Assembly: GCA_029213025.1 (NCBI GenBank)
Contig: JARGOZ010000045.1
Coordinates: 1-42,696, forward strand
Source: Verrucomicrobiales bacterium
Lineage (GTDB): Bacteria; Verrucomicrobiota; Verrucomicrobiia; Verrucomicrobiales; DEV007
Direction of reading: 5' to 3'
Length of the DNA stretch: 42,696 bases
Shown one piece after another: positions 42,487-42,696 of the stretch; positions within the stretch are counted from its first letter, which is position 1, and the number at the start of each line of letters is the position of its first letter. A program made the translations under genes and the position numbers. The notes under the pieces are model-generated. The model had not been told where the DNA came from, did no database searches, and was given only the letters and a program-made list of their open reading frames with translations.

Positions 42487-42696
42487 AGCTGAATTCGTTG
42501 AGATTGAAAAGAAGTCGTGAAGCAGCCGCAAGTCCGTGTTGATTGCTATAGGTATGCAACATATCCGCCTCCTCCCGGGAAGCGCTGCGACCGGTGACAA
42601 ATTGAAAGGCTTTATCTATAGTTCCGGCCCGTTTGGCGAGGGCATTGCTCATGGCTGTCATGAACGGATTGTTCAGCAGCGCGAGCGCCTGCAGTG
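42476..42696 (-). CDS. DUF1553 (PSD1-type) protein, C-terminal end
   Basis: The reverse frame runs through the window edge; only the last 73 codons are visible. LQALALLNNPFMTAMSNALA and the end [18 protein letters not shown] match the C-terminus of DUF1549/DUF1553 secreted proteins, where a cytochrome-like N-terminal domain is often present but lies outside this window. It overlaps DUF1501 by 11 bases and forms the usual paired operon. Confidence 0.85.
   Translation of the reverse strand, partial: LQALALLNNPFMTAMSNALAKRAGTIDKAFQFVTGRSASREEADMLHTYSNQHGLAAASRLLFNLNEFSYVD

Overview
The window looks like part of a chromosome from a bacterium of the PVC group, most likely a Verrucomicrobiota member. 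This is an inference from gene families: a DUF1553/DUF1501 pair, an exported arylsulfatase, a large secreted FAD oxidoreductase, a DUF4838-like remnant, a small basic MGDKSPKSKQ protein, and palindromic REP-like spacers. A Gram-negative envelope is supported by a TonB-dependent receptor. No rRNA, tRNA, CRISPR array or intact transposase was seen.

Layout. 1-1354: the start of a secreted Pro/Glu-rich protein (runs off the left edge), a 10-bp tandem repeat and a TetR regulator. 1704-7570: a compact forward operon of a small basic protein, a transglutaminase-like protein, a two-domain GT4, a GH130-type mannoside phosphorylase/transferase and a second GT4; this looks like a glycan or glycoside system. 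7635-9257: a secreted protein of unknown function. 9522-14822 (reverse): a fatty-acid desaturase, a secreted tandem-FAD oxidoreductase and a small membrane protein. 14823-21145 is the accessory-looking part: a lone AlbA_2/HATPase regulator with GATATCAC sites upstream, a group II intron-like 3' tail, a secreted EF-hand esterase, two unknown envelope proteins, several strong hairpins and a decayed DUF4838-like gene that stops at a repeat cluster. 21146-23589: a two-PRC-barrel protein, a dicarboxylate/amino-acid:cation symporter and a LapA-like protein. 23738-31352: a divergent pair made of an FHA/coiled-coil/GT-B-like protein and an unusually long pyruvate:ferredoxin oxidoreductase. 31359-36365 (reverse): a sulfatase, GAF-EI (PtsP) and a ZntB/CorA transporter. 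36471-42696: an HNH protein, a BtuB-like TonB receptor, a DUF255 thioredoxin-fold protein, DUF1501 and the end of DUF1553.

The most distinctive signal not explained by genes is a family of intergenic repeats with core AACAGGGTACA, phased at exactly 22 bp, at four loci (9424-9489, 20936-20995, 32921-32962, 36451-36467). Flanks and spacing are conserved, and at one locus the array sits on the broken end of a pseudogene. Either solo ends of a lost IS21-like transposon or binding arrays for a DNA-binding protein would fit. Other leads are the GT4-GH130-GT4 operon, the FHA-coiled-coil-GT-B protein, the double-FAD/discoidin/HEAT oxidoreductase and the 26-bp-arm hairpin at 19273-19341.
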